64,000 nt of DNA from Microbacterium gallinarum. Lineage in GTDB: Bacteria > Actinomycetota > Actinomycetes > Actinomycetales > Microbacteriaceae. This document shows positions 61,510 through 64,000 of the stretch, in pieces. The position numbers were made by a program, and so were the translations under genes. Position 1 is the first letter of the stretch. Each line of letters opens with the position of its first letter. The DNA lies in contig NZ_JACSPM010000002.1 of NCBI RefSeq assembly GCF_014837165.1, forward strand, positions 186,001 through 250,000, read 5' to 3'. The notes under the pieces were generated by a model, which saw nothing but the letters and a program-made list of their open reading frames with translations, ran no database searches and had not been told where the DNA came from.

Positions 61510-63106
61510 CCGGAGGGCCGGCCGCCGAGTCGACGTGCTCCGGATCCCCGGCGACGACATCTGCCGACGCCCCCGTTCCCGCCACCGTCTCCGCCGCGTC
61601 GGCGATGCGCCGGGCCATGCCCGCGAAGATGAACCCGTGGAAGGGCAGCACCGCCAGCCAGTACAGCCGCCCCGCCAGTCCCAGCGGGAAGAACACCGCC
61701 CGCTGCTCGTAGCGCGAGCCCGCGGCATCCGGGACCGCCCGCAACTCGAGCCACGCGAGACCCGGTACCTTCATCTCGGCCCGCAGCCGCAGGAATGCGC
61801 CCGGTTCGAGTGCCTCGACACGCCAGAAGTCGAGCGCGTCGCCGATGGCGAGTCGCCCCTTCGAGCGCCGGCCCCGGGCGAGCCCGATCCCGCCGACGAT
61901 GCGGTCCATCCAGCCCCGGATCGCCCACAGCACCGGTGAGGAGTACCAGCCGTTCTCCCCGCCGATGCCCTCGATCACGCGCCACAGCGCCGCCGGCGGC
62001 GCCGAGGTGACGGCGGACCGGCGGTCGGTGAACACGACGCGGCCCGCCCACTCCGGGTCGCTGGGGAGCGGGTCGCTCGGCACTCCGAGCACCTCGGCGT
62101 CCTGCCAGCTCGTCTCGACCGCGTCGCCCTCGACGCGGCCGAGTGCCAGTCGCACGGCGGCGCGGTACCCGGTCAGCCCGTCGCCGGGAGGCGGGATGAG
62201 GGCGTCGACGTCGTGGTCCTTCATGACGCATTCGTTCTGCAGCGACTCGACGAGAGGCCGTGCGATCGACCGCGGGATCGGTGTGACGAGGTTCACCCAG
62301 TGCGATGCGAGGCGCGGTGTGAGCACGGGCAGTGTCGCGATCGGCCGCTGCCGCAAGCCGGCTTCGACGGCGTAGCCGTTCATCATCTGCCCGTAGCGGA
62401 GCACGTCGGGCCCGCCGATGTCGACGGCACGGTTCACGTCGGCGGGCACGCGCGCGGCGCCGAGGAGGTAGTGCAGCACGTCGCGGACGGCGATCGGCTG
62501 GATGCGGTTGCGCACCCACTTCGGCGCCGGCATGTACGGCAGCACCTCGGTGAGATGGCGCACCATCTCGAACGACGCCGATCCCGACCCGATCACGACG
62601 CCGGCCTGCAGCACCAGCGTCGGCACCCCGCTGCCGAGGAACGCCTCGCCGACCTCGACGCGCGAGCGCAGGTGGGGCGACAGCTCCACGTCGTCGGGGT
62701 GCAGGCCGCCGAGGTAGACGATCCGTCCGACCCCGGCGGCAGCTGACTCCCCCGCCACCGTCTCGGCGGCCGTGCGGTCGGCGTCGGCGAAGCCCTTGCC
62801 CGACGACATCGAGTGGACGAGGTAGTACAGCACGTCGACATCGGGGACGGCGGATGCCACGGCCGCGGCATCCGTTGCATCACCCGCCATCACCTCCACG
62901 CGGTCCCCCCACTCGAACGCGCCGAGCCGGGTGGGGTCGCGGGCCAGCACCCGGACCGCGTAGCCCGCGGCCAGCAGCCGTGGCACGAGCCGGCCGCCGA
63001 TGTAGCCCGTCGCCCCGATGACCAGCGCCCGCGGCGGCGTGCCGTCCGGACGCGGCACCGCGGCGAGTTCTGGTTCGCGTCCGGTGGGTGCGGAGAGGTC
63101 GTCCAT
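61487..63106 (-). CDS. NAD(P)-binding SDR-like protein fused to DUF2867
   Basis: The 539-residue protein has an atypical SDR domain first (ALVIGATGYIGGRLVPRLLA, EVMAGDATDAAAVASAVPDV, LYYLVHSMSSGKGF) and a C-terminal DUF2867 domain (WRVIEGIGGENGWYSSPVLW, GDALDFWRVEALEPGAFLRL, QRAVFFPLGLAGRLYWLAVL). The two-domain arrangement is common in actinobacteria. The reaction is unknown. The start has no unusual features. Confidence 0.86.
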   Translation of the reverse strand: MDDLSAPTGREPELAAVPRPDGTPPRALVIGATGYIGGRLVPRLLAAGYAVRVLARDPTRLGAFEWGDRVEVMAGDATDAAAVASAVPDVDVLYYLVHSMSSGKGFADADRTAAETVAGESAAAGVGRIVYLGGLHPDDVELSPHLRSRVEVGEAFLGSGVPTLVLQAGVVIGSGSASFEMVRHLTEVLPYMPAPKWVRNRIQPIAVRDVLHYLLGAARVPADVNRAVDIGGPDVLRYGQMMNGYAVEAGLRQRPIATLPVLTPRLASHWVNLVTPIPRSIARPLVESLQNECVMKDHDVDALIPPPGDGLTGYRAAVRLALGRVEGDAVETSWQDAEVLGVPSDPLPSDPEWAGRVVFTDRRSAVTSAPPAALWRVIEGIGGENGWYSSPVLWAIRGWMDRIVGGIGLARGRRSKGRLAIGDALDFWRVEALEPGAFLRLRAEMKVPGLAWLELRAVPDAAGSRYEQRAVFFPLGLAGRLYWLAVLPFHGFIFAGMARRIADAAETVAGTGASADVVAGDPEHVDSAAGPPVTSAAAP

Positions 63107-63134
63107 CCCGGCAGGCTACGCGGCCCGTCGCGCT

Positions 63135-63251
63135 TGCCGAAGGGGTTGCGCTCGCGACGACGCTGTGGTCGCCGGGGCGTCAGACCAGGCTCATGCCGAA
63201 GGGGTCGCGCTCGCGCCGACGCTGTGGTCGCCGGACGTCAGACCAGGCTCA
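63135..63251. repeat. 58/59-bp tandem duplication after the right-hand GNAT gene
   Basis: Two near-identical units lie at 63135-63193 (59 bp) and 63194-63251 (58 bp), differing at a few bases. Unit 2 overlaps the last codons and stop of the GNAT gene (FGMSLV-stop), so the duplication copied the gene's own 3' end downstream, including a duplicate FGMSLV-stop. Confidence 0.8.
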
Positions 63252-63837
63252 TGCCGAAGGCGTGCACGCCGTCGTGCGACGGCAACGGCGTGAAGCCGAC
63301 CCGCGGGTAGAACGCGATGGCCCCCGCGTTGTCGGCCGATGCCACCAGGTGCAGGCCCGTCACGCCCTGCGCGCGCAGCGCGTCGGCGAACGTCGCGATG
63401 AGCAGGCGGCCGAGCCCGCGACCCTGCGCTTCGGGCAGGAGGTCGATGTGCAGGTGCGCGGGGTACGCGTCGCCGTACGGCTCGGCTCCGCCGTGCCGGC
63501 CGTACGCGTATCGCAGGAGGCCGTCCTGACGGGATTCCTCGGCCTCGGGCTGCGGCCAGCGCGCCGCGTGGCGCGGCCACCACCCGGTGCGGAACCACTC
63601 CTCGAACGCGGCGGTGTCGGGCGCGCCGACGATGTAGCCGACGACACGTTCGTCGTCTGTCTCGACCACGAACGCCAGCTCGGGGTGCCGGGCCACATAG
63701 GGGAGCACGAAGATCTCGGCCCACAGGTCGTCGTCGTCGAGGACCCCCGTCCCGTCGGCGCCGGCGTCGGCCGTCTTGAGGCAGATGTCGGCGAGCGCCG
63801 GCTCGTCACCGGATCGGAAGGGGCGGATGCGGGTCAC
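63238..63837 (-). CDS. GNAT family N-acetyltransferase
   Basis: The 199-residue protein has IRPFRSGDEPALADICLKTA at the start, acetyl-CoA motif A AHLHIDLLPEAQGRGLGRLL, and LRAQGVTGLHLVASADNAGA followed by IAFYPRVGFTPLP. It resembles the O-GlcNAcase-type acetyltransferase group (NCOAT-like), but the substrate is unknown. The last codons were copied into a 58-bp tandem repeat just beyond the stop, which leaves the gene itself intact. Confidence 0.86.
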   Translation of the reverse strand: MTRIRPFRSGDEPALADICLKTADAGADGTGVLDDDDLWAEIFVLPYVARHPELAFVVETDDERVVGYIVGAPDTAAFEEWFRTGWWPRHAARWPQPEAEESRQDGLLRYAYGRHGGAEPYGDAYPAHLHIDLLPEAQGRGLGRLLIATFADALRAQGVTGLHLVASADNAGAIAFYPRVGFTPLPSHDGVHAFGMSLV

Positions 63838-63864
63838 CCGACGAGTCTAGGAGCGGCCCGGCAG

Positions 63865-63975
63865 CGCACGTCGGCCGGGCACGTCAGCCGAGCACGTCGG
63901 CCGGGCACGTCAGCCGAGCGCGTCAGCCGAGCGGGACGAACCGAGCGTGTCAGCCGAGCGGGACGAACCGAGCGT
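63865..63975. repeat. Nested tandem repeats at the 3' end of the right-edge gene
   Basis: GTCAGCCGAGCGGGACGAAC recurs at 27-28 bp spacing (from about 63921 to 63971), and a shorter GTCRGCCGRGC unit repeats about every 13 bp from 63868 to 63930. On the minus strand these copy the terminal codons (RFVPLG-stop) of the partial gene at 63950-64000. Confidence 0.65.
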
Positions 63976-64000
63976 CGCCGGCGTCCAGGCGCAGTCGCAC
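63950..64000 (-). CDS. 3' end of a gene running off the right edge
   Basis: The minus strand from base 64000 reads VRLRLDAGDARFVPLG and then TGA (63952-63950). Only 16 codons are visible, so no family can be given. The reading is supported by the tandem repeats that duplicate ARFVPLG-stop just downstream, as happened at the neighbouring GNAT gene. Confidence 0.4.
   Translation of the reverse strand: MRLRLDAGDARFVPLG

Overview
The window is about 70% GC, densely packed on both strands, with GTG starts, four-base start/stop overlaps and the GGATGC-rich codon style of high-GC Actinobacteria. Two DUF222/13E12 HNH endonuclease genes, DUF2510 repeats, an AAA-ATPase LuxR regulator, a GC-rich cydABDC cluster and the general gene content point to Microbacteriaceae, most likely Microbacterium or a close relative. 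That is inference from gene families; no rRNA or tRNA gene is present to confirm it. It looks like ordinary chromosome with accessory patches. No prophage, insertion sequence, CRISPR array, tRNA or origin was seen.

Layout. 1-413: 5' part of a bifunctional-nuclease-like gene. 569-1600: flavin-dependent LLM oxidoreductase. 1597-5218 (minus): a four-gene run of methyltransferase, glycosyltransferase (broken by a frameshift), alpha/beta hydrolase with a Cys nucleophile, and VOC protein; it faces a divergent 923-residue LuxR/AAA regulator (5338-8109). 8210-14992: winged-helix YcaQ-like protein, DUF2200, NUDIX, a secreted lysozyme-like protein behind an MtrA-like direct repeat, GNAT, a DUF222-HNH gene, a decayed gene, and an SDR. 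15098-17616: msrB and msrA, each behind the same ~78-nt upstream module, with a quinone oxidoreductase between them. 17684-24369: RibD-like reductase and divergent HxlR regulator, DUF2510 and LON-domain proteins, zinc alcohol dehydrogenase, ABC1 kinase with PadR regulator. 24755-30749: cold-shock protein, DinB-like polymerase, sulfite-oxidase-type molybdoenzyme, small enzymes. 30734-38441: disulfide reductase-like flavoprotein, an osmoprotectant ABC operon, DUF3054, TrhO, SulP transporter. 38509-41465: VanY-like peptidase, VanRS-like two-component pair, VanZ-like protein. 41555-47473: NYN protein, Dps, and a 1451-residue secreted protein with two GH43 domains behind two LacI-type operator-like sites. 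47544-54727: phosphotransferase, MFS, membrane protein, COG2345 Cys-rich regulator, second DUF222-HNH gene, a 15-bp minisatellite, fdhD and moaA. 54959-60910: cydA, cydB, cydD, cydC. 60961-64000: GNAT proteins, an NAD-binding DUF2867 protein, and 3'-end tandem duplications.

How the genes fit together. msrA/msrB, Dps, cytochrome bd and the disulfide reductase-like protein suggest a redox-stress theme. moaA and fdhD serve molybdoenzymes, and one such enzyme (26227-27828) is nearby. cydABDC has two identical-core palindromes 21 bp apart in its promoter region, which looks like a GntR/FadR-type operator. The most unusual items are the duplicated msr leader, the twin cyd operator, a 56-bp palindromic element lying in frame inside cydD, and tandem duplications of gene 3' ends near the right edge.
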